The notes beneath the pieces were generated by a model. It worked only from the letters and a program-made list of their open reading frames with translations, did no database searches and was not told the DNA's origin. From Cellulomonas fimi (GTDB lineage: Bacteria; Actinomycetota; Actinomycetes; Actinomycetales; Cellulomonadaceae), in contig NZ_JAPESW010000022.1 in NCBI RefSeq assembly GCF_028527925.1, positions 1 through 64,000 on the forward strand: a stretch of 64,000 nucleotides of DNA, read 5' to 3'. Made by a program: the position numbers and the translations under genes. Positions 8,120 through 16,003 of this stretch are shown in pieces (position 1 is the stretch's first letter; every line of letters starts with the position of its first letter).

Positions 8120-9691
8120 ATGCCCCCGGTCTCGCTCGTCCTCTTCCCGGGACGCCACCACCTCGTCACCGCGTTCCAGGTCGGCTACCTGCGCTCCCTG
8201 CTCGACGGCCGCGAGGTCGACGACGCGGGCCGCCCGATCGACGTCGCCCCCGGCGCGGAGGTCGTCTGGGCGGTCACGTCCGCGACGCACACCGGGACGC
8301 GCCGCAACCCGCTGCCCGCGCACCGCCGGGAGTCGCTCGTCGAGCGCGTGAGCGTCGCCGCGGACCTGCCCTCGGTGGTCGCCCCGGTCGCCGACGTGCC
8401 GCCGTCGGCCCGCTTCGCGAGCACCGTGCTCGCGTCGGTCGAGCTCACGACCGGCCGTCGCCCGACGCCCGAGAACACGGTCGTCGCGTGCTCGACGCCC
8501 GAGGTCGCCGCGCTCTACGCCGCCGCCGGGTTCCGCGTCGCACCCGTCGAGGCCGGCACGACGCCCGCACCGTTGCGCCCGTGGGACGTGCTGGAGCTGC
8601 TCGTCGCGGGCGACCCGGCCTGGCGGGACCTCGCGCACCCGCAGACGGTCGCGTTCTACGACCGCTACCGACTCGCCGAGCAGATCCGGCTCATCCACAC
8701 CGACCCGACCGTGGGCTCGGAGGGCGACCTCACCGAGACGCGCGACTACCGCACGTACACCGCGGCGTTCGACGACGCGTCGGACCGCAAGTGGGCGCAG
8801 GTCGCGCCGCACGTCGTGCCGGGCACGGTCGTCGACCTCGGCTGCGCCGCGGGCGGCCTGCTGGAGCGCGCAGCGCGCGACCCGCGGCTCGTCGAGTCGG
8901 ACCTGTACGGCGTCGACGTCTCGCGGCACCTCGTCGCCGAGGCCGAGCACCGCAAGGCGCAGGGCGTCTTCGCGAACCCCAACGTGTTCTTCGCGCAGCG
9001 CAACCTGCTGCGGTCCTCGGTCTTCCCCGAGTCGTCGGTCAGCACCACGATCACGGTGGCCCTCACGCACGAGATCTCGTCCTACGGCGACGGCGTCGCG
9101 GACCTGCGCCTCCTCGCCGAGCGCATCTTCCGGCACACCGCCCCGGGCGGCGTCTGGATCAACAGCGACGTCCTCGGCCCCGACGACGGCGACCGCCTCG
9201 TCGACCTGGTCCTCGACGGCCCGGTGCGCCCCGACCACGCCGTCGCCGCCGACCTGTCGGGGCTCGCGCGGGGCGAGGTGCACGACCACGTCGACGCCCT
9301 CACGCCCGCCGAGCGGTTCGTGCAGTTCGCGCACGACTTCCCGGCGCTGTCGGGCGCCGACCTCGCGGTGAAGGGGCAGGTCACCGAGGCTGCGACCACG
9401 ACCGTGACGCTCCCGCTGCGCGGCGCGATGGAGTTCCTCACGACGCGCGACTACGTCGACTCGTGGCTGTCCGAGTGCCACGCGCGGTTCTGCGACATGA
9501 CGTGGGCCGACTGGGTGGACCTGCTCACGTCCGTCGGCTTCGAGGTCGCCGTCGGCTCGGCCCCGTGGACGAACGACTGGCTCGTCGAGAACCGCCTCTC
9601 GGTCGGCGCCGCGCTCCGCGACCCGGCCACGGGCGAGCCGGTCCCGTGGCCGGTCACGCACCTGCTCATGGTGGCCCGCAAGCCCCGCTGA
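8120..9691 (+). CDS. Fusion of a nucleotidyltransferase-like (NMNAT-like) domain to a class I SAM methyltransferase
   Basis: A 523-residue two-domain protein. Residues 1 to about 170 resemble the HIGH-type nucleotidyltransferase fold of archaeal/NadM NMN adenylyltransferases. LVLFPGRHHLVTAFQVGYL aligns with the GRFQPxHxGHL region. EVVWAVTSATHTGTRRNPLPA aligns with the VGSAQESHTxxNPF loop. The second His of the classical HxGH is not conserved (a Tyr sits there) and I see no ISSTxIR motif, so catalysis by this half is uncertain. Residues about 230-400 form a SAM methyltransferase (TVVDLGCAAGGLLERAA, then YGVDVSRHLVAEAE), with a C-terminal substrate part. The substrate is unknown. It follows the FN3K-family gene, suggesting a joint role on a glycated or nucleotide-linked metabolite; this is inference. 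Confidence 0.75.
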   Translation: MPPVSLVLFPGRHHLVTAFQVGYLRSLLDGREVDDAGRPIDVAPGAEVVWAVTSATHTGTRRNPLPAHRRESLVERVSVAADLPSVVAPVADVPPSARFASTVLASVELTTGRRPTPENTVVACSTPEVAALYAAAGFRVAPVEAGTTPAPLRPWDVLELLVAGDPAWRDLAHPQTVAFYDRYRLAEQIRLIHTDPTVGSEGDLTETRDYRTYTAAFDDASDRKWAQVAPHVVPGTVVDLGCAAGGLLERAARDPRLVESDLYGVDVSRHLVAEAEHRKAQGVFANPNVFFAQRNLLRSSVFPESSVSTTITVALTHEISSYGDGVADLRLLAERIFRHTAPGGVWINSDVLGPDDGDRLVDLVLDGPVRPDHAVAADLSGLARGEVHDHVDALTPAERFVQFAHDFPALSGADLAVKGQVTEAATTTVTLPLRGAMEFLTTRDYVDSWLSECHARFCDMTWADWVDLLTSVGFEVAVGSAPWTNDWLVENRLSVGAALRDPATGEPVPWPVTHLLMVARKPR

Positions 9692-9714
9692 CCGTCGGGC
9701 TCGCCGGGGGCCTG

Positions 9715-10425
9715 TCAGGGCCGGGCCGCGAAGCGCTCCAGGAGCTCGGCGTGGCCGGACACGATGATGATGTCGTTCTGCGAGATGCGGGTCTCGGGCG
9801 TCGCGTAGACGAAGTCGATGCCCGGGCTCTTCACCCCGATGACGGTGACGCCGTAGCGCTCGCGGATGTTCGACTGCGCGAGCGTGAAGCCCTGCGTCTC
9901 CTTCGGCGGGCGCATCTTCACGACGGTGAACCCGTCCTCGACCTCGATGTAGTCGAGCAGCTTGCCGGAGACGAGGTGCGCGACGCGCGACCCGGCGTCG
10001 GCCTCGGGGAGGATCACGTGGTGCGCGCCGATGCGCTGCAGGATGCGCGCGTGCTCGGCCGAGATCGCCTTGGCCCAGATCTGCGGGATCCCCATGTCGA
10101 CGAGGTTCCCGGCGATGAGCACGGACGCCTCGATGTAGGAGCCGACGCCCACGACGGCGACGGGGAAGTCGCGCGCGCCGAGCTGCTCGAGCGCCTCGGG
10201 GTTCGTCGCGTCGGCCTCCACGAGCGGCACGCGCCCGGCCCACTGGACGACGAGGTCGGGGTCGCGCTCGACCGCGAGCACGTCCTGCCCGAGCCGGTCG
10301 AGCGTGGCGGCGATCGCGGACCCGAACCGGCCGAGCCCGATGACGAGGACGCCCGCGTCCTTCTTCGACGCGCGTCCGGCGGTGCGGGCGGCGTCGCGGG
10401 CGGCGTCGCGCGAGGTGTCAGCCAA
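9715..10425 (-). CDS. ktrA: Potassium uptake regulatory subunit, KtrA/TrkA type (RCK)
   Basis: A 236-residue cytosolic gating ring subunit. It has a Rossmann NAD/ATP-binding motif VLVIGLGRFGSAIA (about 26-39), Asp/Glu at the end of the second strand (LAVERD), and a C-terminal RCK_C domain (about 150-230). It has one RCK unit, so it is KtrA-like and not the double E. coli TrkA. The start is a TTG at 10425 overlapping the ktrB stop, with AGAGAGG a few bases upstream; no in-frame ATG exists close by. It is translated with the channel gene and should assemble with it. Confidence 0.88.
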   Translation of the reverse strand: MADTSRDAARDAARTAGRASKKDAGVLVIGLGRFGSAIAATLDRLGQDVLAVERDPDLVVQWAGRVPLVEADATNPEALEQLGARDFPVAVVGVGSYIEASVLIAGNLVDMGIPQIWAKAISAEHARILQRIGAHHVILPEADAGSRVAHLVSGKLLDYIEVEDGFTVVKMRPPKETQGFTLAQSNIRERYGVTVIGVKSPGIDFVYATPETRISQNDIIIVSGHAELLERFAARP

Positions 10426-11794
10426 TGATGGGCCTCTCTTCCGGGAGCCGGATGACCCGACGACGGTTGCGCAGCGCGAGCGCCGCCGCAAGCGTCATCG
10501 TGCCGGTCCGGCCGATGAACATGAGCACGGTGAGCACGTACTTCCCGGCGTCGGGCAGGTCCATCGTGATGCCCGTGGACAGGCCGCACGTGGCGAACGC
10601 CGAGATGGTCTCGAAGAGGATGACGTCGAGCGCCTCGCCCGTGATGGCGAGCAGCAGCAGCGACGCGACGAGCACGAACGTCGCGGAGATGAACGACACG
10701 GCGATCGCGACCTGCAGCGCCTCGCGCGGGATGCGCCGGCCGTAGGCCTCGACGTCCCGGTCGCCGCGCGCCTCGGCGACGATCGCGAGCAGCATGACCG
10801 CGAGCGTCGTGACCTTGATGCCGCCCGCGGTCGACGCGGACCCGCCGCCGACGAACATGAGCGCGTCCATGAGGAGCCAGGTGCCCTCGTGCATCTCCGC
10901 GATGTCGAACGTCGTGAACCCGCCCGAGCGTGGCATGACGCCCGCGAACAGCGACGCGAGGAACGTCGCGCTCGGGTCGAGCCCGCCGAACGTGTCGGGG
11001 TTGGTCCATTCGAACGCCGCGACGATGATCGACCCGAACACCACGAGCGCGACGCTCGTCGTCAGCGTGAGCTTGGAGTGCAGGTTCCAGCGGCGCGGTC
11101 GACGCAGGCTGCCGGCGATGTTGAGGATGACGGGGAAGCCGAGCGAGCCGACGAAGACGCCGATGATGATCGGCATCAGGACCCACCAGTCGGAGGCGTA
11201 GGGGAACAGCCCGTCCGGCGTCGGCACGAAGCCCGCGTTGTTGAACGACGACACCCCGTAGAAGATCGCGTGCCAGGCGGCCTCGCCCCACGACTCGTTG
11301 TACATGTGGAACCGCGGGAGCAGGACCAGCGCGATCGCGACCTCGAACGCGGTCGACGTGATGATGACCGTGTTGACGAGCGAGCCGACCTCGCCGAGGC
11401 GCGTGAACTTGGTCTCCGACGACACGAGCAGACGCTGCGTGAGGCCCAGGCGCCGGCTGACCGCGAGGCCGAGCAGCGACGCGAGCGTCATGACGCCCAG
11501 GCCGCCGATCTTGATCGCGACGAGGATGACGACGAGCCCCCACGTCGACCAGTACTCCCCGGTCGGCACCGTCACGAGGCCCGTCACGGTCGTCGCGGAC
11601 GTCGCGGTGAACAGCGCGTCGGCGAACGGCGCGGGCCGGCCGGACGTCGTCGCCCACGGCGCGAGCAGCAGCAGCGTGATGACTGCGATGACCGACCCGA
11701 ACACGCCGAGCGCGAGGCGTGCGGGCGACTGGCGCGCGGCGCGGTCGACGATCTCGCGCACGTGCCACCTCATGCCCGGCCCGCCCCGCGCCAT
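10418..11794 (-). CDS. ktrB: Potassium uptake channel subunit, KtrB/TrkH family
   Basis: A 458-residue membrane protein of the TrkH/KtrB superfamily, with four pore-loop repeats. Visible selectivity-filter regions are FTATSATTVTGL, YGVSSFNNAGFVPTPDG, AGVMPRSGGFTT and ISAFATCGLSTGIT, each holding the conserved filter glycine. It also has KIGGLGVMTLASLLG near the N-terminus and GGGSASTAGGIKVTTLAV, typical of the gate region. It passes K+ (coupled to Na+ in many homologues) under control of the adjacent ring subunit. The start ATG at 11794 is followed 24 nt later by an internal ATG; either is possible. Confidence 0.9.
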   Translation of the reverse strand: MARGGPGMRWHVREIVDRAARQSPARLALGVFGSVIAVITLLLLAPWATTSGRPAPFADALFTATSATTVTGLVTVPTGEYWSTWGLVVILVAIKIGGLGVMTLASLLGLAVSRRLGLTQRLLVSSETKFTRLGEVGSLVNTVIITSTAFEVAIALVLLPRFHMYNESWGEAAWHAIFYGVSSFNNAGFVPTPDGLFPYASDWWVLMPIIIGVFVGSLGFPVILNIAGSLRRPRRWNLHSKLTLTTSVALVVFGSIIVAAFEWTNPDTFGGLDPSATFLASLFAGVMPRSGGFTTFDIAEMHEGTWLLMDALMFVGGGSASTAGGIKVTTLAVMLLAIVAEARGDRDVEAYGRRIPREALQVAIAVSFISATFVLVASLLLLAITGEALDVILFETISAFATCGLSTGITMDLPDAGKYVLTVLMFIGRTGTMTLAAALALRNRRRVIRLPEERPIIG

Positions 11795-11971
11795 CGAACC
11801 TCCGCCTCGTGCTCACCGGCGCCCGCCGGACTGGCCCATGCTGGCACGCCGGACGGCCCCGCTCGACACGTGCCCGCGCGCGCCCGCGGTGTCGCCCGGC
11901 GGGAGCCGCACGGAACCTGCGCCGGGCGGGTCGGATCGACACGGACGGGCGGCGGGTGCGACGGTGTCCGC

Positions 11972-13174
11972 ATGACGTCGCGGGGGCTGCACCCACCCGT
12001 CCAGGCCCGGGTGGTGTGGTCCGCCGACATGCTCGCGTACGACTTCGGCCACGGGCACCCGATGACGTCGGAGCGCGTCGAGCTGACGATCCGCCTGGCC
12101 GAGGAGCTGGACCTGCTGGGTGGTCCCGAGGTCGACCTCGTCGACGCCCTGCCCGCGGACGACGCGCTCCTGCTCACCGTGCACGACCCGGAGTACGTCA
12201 CGGCCGTCAGGGCGGCGTCGGACCACGGCGCGCGCGACCCAGTGCGCGGCCTCGGCACGACCGACGACCCCGTCTTCCCGCGCATGCACGAGGCCGCCGC
12301 GCGCGTCGTGACGGGCACCGTGGACTCGGCGCTCGCGGTGTGGGAGGGCCGCGCCGAGCACGCGGTCAACGTCACGGGCGGGCTGCACCACGCGATGCCC
12401 GGCGCGGCGTCCGGCTTCTGCGTGTACAACGACGCGGCGGTCGCGATCCGGTCGCTCCTCGCGGCGGGCGCGACGCGCGTCGCGTACGTCGACGTCGACG
12501 CGCACCACGGCGACGGCGTGCAGACGGTGTTCTGGGACGACCCGCGCGTCCTGACGATCTCGGTCCACGAGTCGGGGGCCGGGTTGTTCCCGGGCACGGG
12601 GTTCGCGCGGGAGATCGGTGGCGCCGACGCGATGGGCTCGGTCGCGAACGTCGCGCTGCCGGCGGGCACGGGTGACACGGGCTGGCTGCGCGCCATCGAC
12701 GCCGTCGTCCCGGCGGCCGTGCGCGAGTTCCGGCCCGACGTCCTCGTCACGCAGCACGGCTGCGACTCGCACCTCATGGACCCCCTCACGCACCTGCGGG
12801 TCTCCATCGACGGTCAGCGTGCGGCCGCGGAGCTGATGCACGACCTGGCGCACGAGGTCGCGGGCGGCCGGTGGGTCGCGCTCGGCGGCGGCGGGTACGC
12901 GGTGCTCGACGTCGTGCCGCGGTCGTGGGCGCACCTGCTGGGCATCGCCGCGCACCGGCCCGTCGCGCCGGAGACCGACGTGCCGCTGTCGTGGCGCGAG
13001 CTCGTGCGCGACCGCTACGGCCGCCTCGGCCCGGAGCGCATGACGGACGGTCGGCCGGTGCGGCTGCGCCCGTGGTCGGGCGGGTACGACCCCGCCGACG
13101 ACGTCGACCGCGCGATCCGCGCGACGCGCGCCGCCGTCTTCCCGTGCTGGGGACTCGACCCGGACCTCGACTGA
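11972..13174 (+). CDS. acuC: Acetoin utilisation AcuC-like / class II histone deacetylase family protein
   Basis: A 400-residue zinc hydrolase of the arginase/deacetylase fold. Motifs are GHPMTSERVELT near the N-terminus, GGLHHAMPGAASGFCVYND (catalytic His pair), VAYVDVDAHHGDGVQ (zinc ligands), VLVTQHGCDSHLMDPLTHL and LGGGGYAVLDV. AcuC removes acetyl groups from acetyl-CoA synthetase and other proteins; the target here is inferred. The ATG lies 6 nt after GACGGT (11960-11965), a leaderless arrangement, and begins after 177 nt of intergenic DNA divergent from ktrB. Confidence 0.88.
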   Translation: MTSRGLHPPVQARVVWSADMLAYDFGHGHPMTSERVELTIRLAEELDLLGGPEVDLVDALPADDALLLTVHDPEYVTAVRAASDHGARDPVRGLGTTDDPVFPRMHEAAARVVTGTVDSALAVWEGRAEHAVNVTGGLHHAMPGAASGFCVYNDAAVAIRSLLAAGATRVAYVDVDAHHGDGVQTVFWDDPRVLTISVHESGAGLFPGTGFAREIGGADAMGSVANVALPAGTGDTGWLRAIDAVVPAAVREFRPDVLVTQHGCDSHLMDPLTHLRVSIDGQRAAAELMHDLAHEVAGGRWVALGGGGYAVLDVVPRSWAHLLGIAAHRPVAPETDVPLSWRELVRDRYGRLGPERMTDGRPVRLRPWSGGYDPADDVDRAIRATRAAVFPCWGLDPDLD

Positions 13175-13243
13175 GCCGGGAGCGCGGGTCGGCGCTGGGC
13201 CGACCGGGTGGGGACCGGACGGGGGAGTCCCATCCGTCTCCTC

Positions 13244-13273
13244 TTTCACACCAGTCCCAGCCGGCACTATCGT
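13244..13273 (+). promoter_or_regulatory. Candidate promoter of the HTH gene
   Basis: TTTCAC (13244-13249) and TATCGT (13268-13273) are 18 nt apart and lie about 70 nt before the HTH start. The stretch CTCTTTCACACC is notably AT-rich against its surroundings. Confidence 0.35.
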
Positions 13274-13342
13274 GGTCCGGCACCCGAGGGGGGAAGCGCG
13301 AGAGCCCGGCGCGTGGCCGAGCAGGACGAGAGAGCCGAGCCG

Positions 13343-13564
13343 ATGAGCGACCAGCCGGGCCGCACGCGATTCCTCACCGTGGTCGAGGTCGCCGACGTCA
13401 TGCGCGTCTCCAAGATGACCGTCTATCGGTTGCTGCACTCGGGTGAGCTGCCCGCGGTCCGCGTCGGCCGTTCGTTCCGTGTCCCGCAGGACGCGCTCGA
13501 CCACTACCTCCGCACGGCGCGTGTCGAGCCCGGGCAGCAGGACGAGGGTCGCCTGTCGTCCTGA
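13343..13564 (+). CDS. Excisionase-family helix-turn-helix DNA-binding protein
   Basis: A 73-residue protein that is almost entirely an excisionase-type winged HTH: FLTVVEVADVMRVSKMTVYR, then LLHSGELPAVRVGRSFRVPQ and DALDHYL. It is very close to the conserved actinobacterial protein that sits next to the bS22 gene in mycobacteria (Rv0500A neighbourhood), not to a phage excisionase. It is chromosomal: no integrase is nearby. The ATG at 13343 follows GAGAGCCGAG; the upstream in-frame codons have no homology. Confidence 0.88.
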   Translation: MSDQPGRTRFLTVVEVADVMRVSKMTVYRLLHSGELPAVRVGRSFRVPQDALDHYLRTARVEPGQQDEGRLSS

Positions 13565-13740
13565 CGCAGCGGGCGGTCTCGGACGGCGCGTCGCGGCGAG
13601 GGCCGTCGATCGCGTAAGGTAGGCACTCGGACTTTCCCGTGCGTGGGCTCGCGGCCTCTGGCCGATGGACGGCACCGCGCGTCGATCGACCACCAGCAGG
13701 GCCCGTGCCGGGCCCACACCCGGAAGCGAGTTGAGGACCC

Positions 13741-13839
13741 ATGGGCTCCGTCATCAAGAAGCGCCGCAAGCGGATGGCCAAGAAGAAGCACCGCAAGCTG
13801 CTGCGCAAGACGCGTCACCAGCGTCGCAACAAGAAGTGA
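13741..13839 (+). CDS. Ribosomal protein bS22 (AURKAIP1/COX24-domain, 32 residues)
   Basis: A tiny, extremely basic protein beginning [20 protein letters not shown] and ending in HQRRNKK. It matches the actinobacterial 30S protein bS22, which lies in the decoding-site region of mycobacterial ribosomes. It is easily missed because of its length. A TAAGGT hexamer at 13615-13620 and the sequence GCGAGTTGAGGACCC before the ATG suggest its own promoter and a weak GAGG ribosome site. The HTH-bS22 order is conserved across Actinobacteria. Confidence 0.92.
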   Translation: MGSVIKKRRKRMAKKKHRKLLRKTRHQRRNKK

Positions 13840-13902
13840 CCCCTCGTCGCCGTCGCCCCGCTCGGGCGGCGTCGACGTCACCGGCCTGACGGCCGGACAT
13901 CC

Positions 13903-13928
13903 TCGGGCCCGGCACGTGCCGGGCCCGA
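13903..13928. terminator. 26-bp perfect palindrome downstream of bS22
   Basis: A perfectly self-complementary 26-bp sequence centred on GGCACGTGCC, 64 nt after the bS22 stop. It can fold into a very stable hairpin on either strand and is the likely terminator of the HTH-bS22 unit. Confidence 0.65.
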
Positions 13929-13981
13929 CGTGTTCCCGCACCCGTCCGCTGCCCCGTGCCCGATGGCCCGGAGCCTCGTGT

Positions 13982-13997
13982 CGTACAACGATGTACG
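13982..13997 (+). promoter_or_regulatory. LacI-type operator in front of the arabinose regulator gene
   Basis: CGTACAACGATGTACG is a 16-bp palindrome with central CG and a single asymmetric pair. The same TACAACG(A/T)TG core recurs at 21.54-21.70 kb. It overlaps a TACGAT -10-like hexamer at 13994-13999, so binding would block transcription of the regulator gene (autoregulation). Confidence 0.7.
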
Positions 13998-14093
13998 ATT
14001 GCGCTCGCGCAGGTGTCGCAGGTGACAGCGCGCGTCGCTCTGCCACTATCGGTGAGGCGAGGTCCGGGAGCGGCGGGTCCACGGGAGGCACGC

Positions 14094-15170
14094 ATGAGCA
14101 GGCGCACGGGTGCGGTGACGATGCACGACGTCGCCGCACGGGCGGGCGTGTCGATCAAGACCGTCTCCAACGTCCTCAACGGCTACCAGTACATCCGGCC
14201 CGCGACCAAGGAGAAGGTCGAGACCGCGATCGCCGACCTCGGCTACCAGGTCAACCTCACCGCCCGGAACCTGCGTCGCGGCCGCACCGGCCTCATCGGG
14301 CTCGCCGTGCCCGAGCTCTCGCTGCCCTACTTCGCCGAGCTCGCCGACTCCGTCATCCGCGCCGCCGAGGCCCGCGGGCTCACCGTCCTCATCGAGCAGA
14401 CGGGGTCGGTGCGCGACCGCGAGCTCGAGGTCCTCACCGGCCAGCGCCGCCACCTCACCGACGGGCTGATCTTCTCCCCGCTCGAGCTCGGCCCGCAGGA
14501 CGTCGACGCGCTCGACGTCGACTACCCGATGGTCCTGCTCGGCGAGCGCATCTTCGGCGGCCCCGCCGACCACGTGACGATGAGCAACGTCGACGGCGCG
14601 AAGGCCGCCGTCCGGCACCTGCTCGACCAGGGCCGGCGCCGGATCGCCGTCATCGGCGCGCACGAGGGCGAGACCGTCGGCTCCGCAGCGCTGCGCATGC
14701 AGGGGTACCGCGAGGCGCTCGAGGACGCCGGGCTCGACGTCGACCCGGCGCTCGTCGGCGAGGCCGGGCTGTGGCACCGCGCGACCGGCGCCGAGGCGAT
14801 GCACCGCCTGCTCGACTCGGGCGTCGAGATCGACGCCGTCTTCGGGCTCAACGACGCCCTCGCGCTCGGCGCCCTGCACGCGCTGCACGCCCGCCGCGTC
14901 GACGTGCCGGAGCAGATCGCCGTCATCGGCTGGGACGACATCGAGGAGACGGCGTACTCGTCGCCCACGCTGTCGACCGTCTCGCCCGGACGCGAGCAGA
15001 TCGCCCGGACCGCCGTCGACCTGCTGCTCGCGCGCATCGACGACCCCGACTCCGGGCGCCCGTACGAGCGCGTGATCGCCGACTTCACGATCGTCGGCCG
15101 CGAGTCGACCCTCGGCGACGCCGCTCCCGCGACCCCGCCGCTCGGCGCGAGCGCGATCGCCGCCGGCTGA
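14094..15170 (+). CDS. LacI-family transcriptional regulator (likely arabinose/arabino-oligosaccharide repressor)
   Basis: A 358-residue LacI/GalR regulator. The N-terminal HTH is TMHDVAARAGVSIKTVSNVL with the hinge-helix region NLTARNLRRGRTGLIGL. A type 1 periplasmic-binding-like effector domain follows (GRRRIAVIGAHEG, DAVFGLNDALALGAL, IAVIGWDDIEETAYSSPTLS). The ATG at 14094 has GGGAGG at 14083-14088. Its own promoter carries the same operator as the divergent arabinan genes 7 kb away, and it is the only LacI gene in the island, so it most likely represses both. The effector is probably arabinose or an arabino-oligosaccharide (inference). Confidence 0.9.
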   Translation: MSRRTGAVTMHDVAARAGVSIKTVSNVLNGYQYIRPATKEKVETAIADLGYQVNLTARNLRRGRTGLIGLAVPELSLPYFAELADSVIRAAEARGLTVLIEQTGSVRDRELEVLTGQRRHLTDGLIFSPLELGPQDVDALDVDYPMVLLGERIFGGPADHVTMSNVDGAKAAVRHLLDQGRRRIAVIGAHEGETVGSAALRMQGYREALEDAGLDVDPALVGEAGLWHRATGAEAMHRLLDSGVEIDAVFGLNDALALGALHALHARRVDVPEQIAVIGWDDIEETAYSSPTLSTVSPGREQIARTAVDLLLARIDDPDSGRPYERVIADFTIVGRESTLGDAAPATPPLGASAIAAG

Positions 15171-15318
15171 CCTCTCGAGCCGCAGGGCTCCGACGTCCCG
15201 TCGCGACCCTCGAGACGTCACGAGTGACGGTCATCTGCGTATGTCGACCGTCGACCTGGGATCCCACATCAGAACCGCGGCGTCTCCTCGTGAGGACCGC
15301 CCATGAGCGTCCTCGAAG

Positions 15319-15807
15319 TCAGGCCAGCGGGCCGTAGAGGTCCGCCGCGGCGGGGACGCCGTCCGGGTCGAGCGCGTCGAGCAGCGGCAGGACGCGGCGC
15401 TCCTCGAAGCGGAAGTGCGACTCCATGATCGCGGCGACGCCCTCGAGGTGCCGCGCGCGCTCGTCGGCGTCGGCGCCCGAGCGGATCGCCTCCCGCAGCG
15501 AGCCGAGCAGGTGGTCGATCATGCGGTGGTCCTGGCGGAGGTGGGCGACGACGGGCGCCAGGTCCGGGTGCGCCCGGAGCAGCAGAGGGAAGAGGGTGTC
15601 GTCCTCGCTGCGGTGGTGGCCGTCGAGCGCCGCGCAGAAGCCCCAGCAGTACAGAAGGGGGTCGCGGGCCGGGTCGGCGTCCGGGCCCTCGGGGTCGGCG
15701 TCCGCGTCGAGCGCGAGGTCGAGCGCCGCGCGCAGGCGTCGGTGGACCTCGCGGAGCTCGTCGGCGAGCGCGCGGGCGCGGTCCGGGTCAGGGGTGGGTG
15801 TGGTGAT
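15319..15807 (-). CDS. Hemerythrin-like domain protein lacking a canonical start codon
   Basis: The open frame encodes a hemerythrin/HHE helical bundle of about 160 residues: ALADELREVHRRLRAAL, YCWGFCAALDGHHRSEDDTL, VAHLRQDHRMIDHLL and AIMESHFRFEERRVLPLLD. The H-HxxE, H and HxxxE ligands of a di-iron site are all there, so the domain needs the sequence upstream of its first ATG (15522). Yet between the upstream in-frame stop (15855) and 15522 there is no ATG, GTG or TTG. The best start is ATC at 15807, preceded by GACGAGAGACG. Alternatives are a CTG start or a 1-nt frameshift that cut off the true start. Its role may be O2 or redox sensing. Confidence 0.7.
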   Translation of the reverse strand: MTTPTPDPDRARALADELREVHRRLRAALDLALDADADPEGPDADPARDPLLYCWGFCAALDGHHRSEDDTLFPLLLRAHPDLAPVVAHLRQDHRMIDHLLGSLREAIRSGADADERARHLEGVAAIMESHFRFEERRVLPLLDALDPDGVPAAADLYGPLA

Positions 15808-15889
15808 GGCGTCGTCTCTCGTCCGGGCGCCTGGCGTGCCTGACGCAGCCCGTCACCGGCACGCGACGCGTGAGCGACCCTAGCCCGGT

Positions 15890-15952
15890 GGGCCCGTCGG
15901 CCGGAAGGTCGGACGGGGCGCGCCGGCGCGGGACCTGCCGGCGGACGGGCCC
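15890..15952 (-). terminator. Long hairpin terminating the arabinose transporter operon
   Basis: Arms of about 21 nt (15890-15910 and 15932-15952) pair with one mismatch and a small bulge: GGGCCCGTCGGCCGG against CCGGCGGACGGGCCC, extended by AGGTC/GACCT. It lies about 50 nt after the DUF624 stop. Confidence 0.7.
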
Positions 15953-16003
15953 GCTGGGCGGGGACCGCGTCGGGCGCGGTGCGACGCCCGCCCGGCGGCA
16001 CGG

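Noticed and set aside
5452-10428. Multi-kilobase open frames on both strands across the ytf, kinase and ktr genes
   Set aside because: They run straight through several recognised genes and terminators, and their translations are low-complexity Arg/Pro/Ser-rich shadows.
13343-13564. Phage excisionase and thus a mobile element
   Set aside because: No integrase, attachment repeats or phage genes are nearby, and the same HTH gene is a chromosomal neighbour of bS22 in other actinobacteria.
15319-15522. A short 67-residue hemerythrin gene starting at the first ATG
   Set aside because: It would lack the first helices and half of the iron ligands, which are encoded in the same open frame upstream.
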